A stretch of 13,512 bases of DNA from Oceanospirillaceae bacterium. Its GTDB lineage: Bacteria > Pseudomonadota > Gammaproteobacteria > Pseudomonadales > Balneatricaceae. The stretch is from contig DPHB01000001.1 in NCBI GenBank assembly GCA_003521845.1, positions 120,894 through 134,405 on the forward strand, given 5' to 3'. The notes under the pieces were generated by a model. The model was given only the letters and a program-made list of their open reading frames with translations. It ran no database searches and had not been told where the DNA came from. Made by a program: the position numbers and the translations under genes. Positions 13,382 through 13,512 of the stretch are shown in pieces. The stretch's first letter is position 1. Every line of letters begins with the position of its first letter.

Positions 13382-13512
13382 TTTAGGCAAAAATGTGATT
13401 CCTAAAGCTAGTGAAAGATTACTTTTTTGCCATTGCCCTGCAGCACCTCCAGTTTGGCCATAACTGAATATGTAACAAATTGTAGCCAAGACTGGCACTT
13501 TGGGGTCAGACC
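13382..13512. other. right-edge intergenic sequence ending in a GGGGTCAG-type repeat
   Basis: There is no ORF of note. The last bases (13500-13512) read TTTGGGGTCAGACC, sharing TGGGGTCAG with the minus-strand sequence near 4676-4684. The element is cut by the window end, so its extent is unknown. Confidence 0.35.

Noticed and set aside
1..13512. CRISPR arrays, tRNA or rRNA genes
   Set aside because: No regularly spaced repeats, tRNA cloverleaf or conserved rRNA sequence was seen on either strand.

Overview
The window looks like chromosomal DNA from a gammaproteobacterium, probably marine, with middling GC content. This rests on the protein families and short intergenic spacing; no rRNA or other taxonomic marker is present. 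I recognise twelve protein-coding genes, no RNA genes, no CRISPR array and no intact insertion sequence.

Left part (1-4650): two minus-strand redox genes, a cytochrome b561-like membrane protein and a type II (mitochondrial SQOR-like) sulfide:quinone oxidoreductase. They are separated by an AT-rich divergent control region from a plus-strand pair, an NAD(P)-type aldehyde dehydrogenase and a TauE/SafE-type (TSUP) exporter. SQR feeds sulfide electrons into the quinone pool. The TSUP family often exports sulfite or organosulfonates, so a sulfur or organosulfur theme is plausible but not proven. The divergent region carries two operator-like inverted repeats and a good sigma70 promoter for the aldehyde dehydrogenase.

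Middle part (4650-8260): a PhnZ/MIOX-like HD-domain protein with a complete candidate diiron ligand set, then a DUF2026-like protein (both plus). Convergent to these is a minus-strand pair: a nucleoside-recognition (Gate) membrane protein followed by the ribosome-rescue hydrolase ArfB. A LysE/RhtB-type amino-acid exporter is divergent from that pair.

Right part (8260-13400): a minus-strand two-gene operon encoding a non-pyrrolysine MttB-family methyltransferase and a GcvT-like folate-dependent protein. It has a clear promoter and a clear terminator. A GcvA-like LysR regulator is transcribed divergently from it. Beyond a shared bidirectional terminator lies a minus-strand HsaA-like group D flavin monooxygenase whose promoter region contains a perfect 18-bp palindrome.

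The most interesting unit is the MttB-GcvT pair with its LysR regulator. It looks like an aerobic demethylation module for a quaternary amine or methylated sulfur compound, passing methyl groups to tetrahydrofolate, but no corrinoid protein is encoded beside it. The PhnZ-like oxygenase upstream could belong to the same broad theme of breaking down methylated or phosphonate osmolytes. Those pathway links are inference. Two copies of a GGGGTCAG-type sequence, in opposite orientation at about 4671 and at the right edge, may be remnants of a dispersed repeat family.
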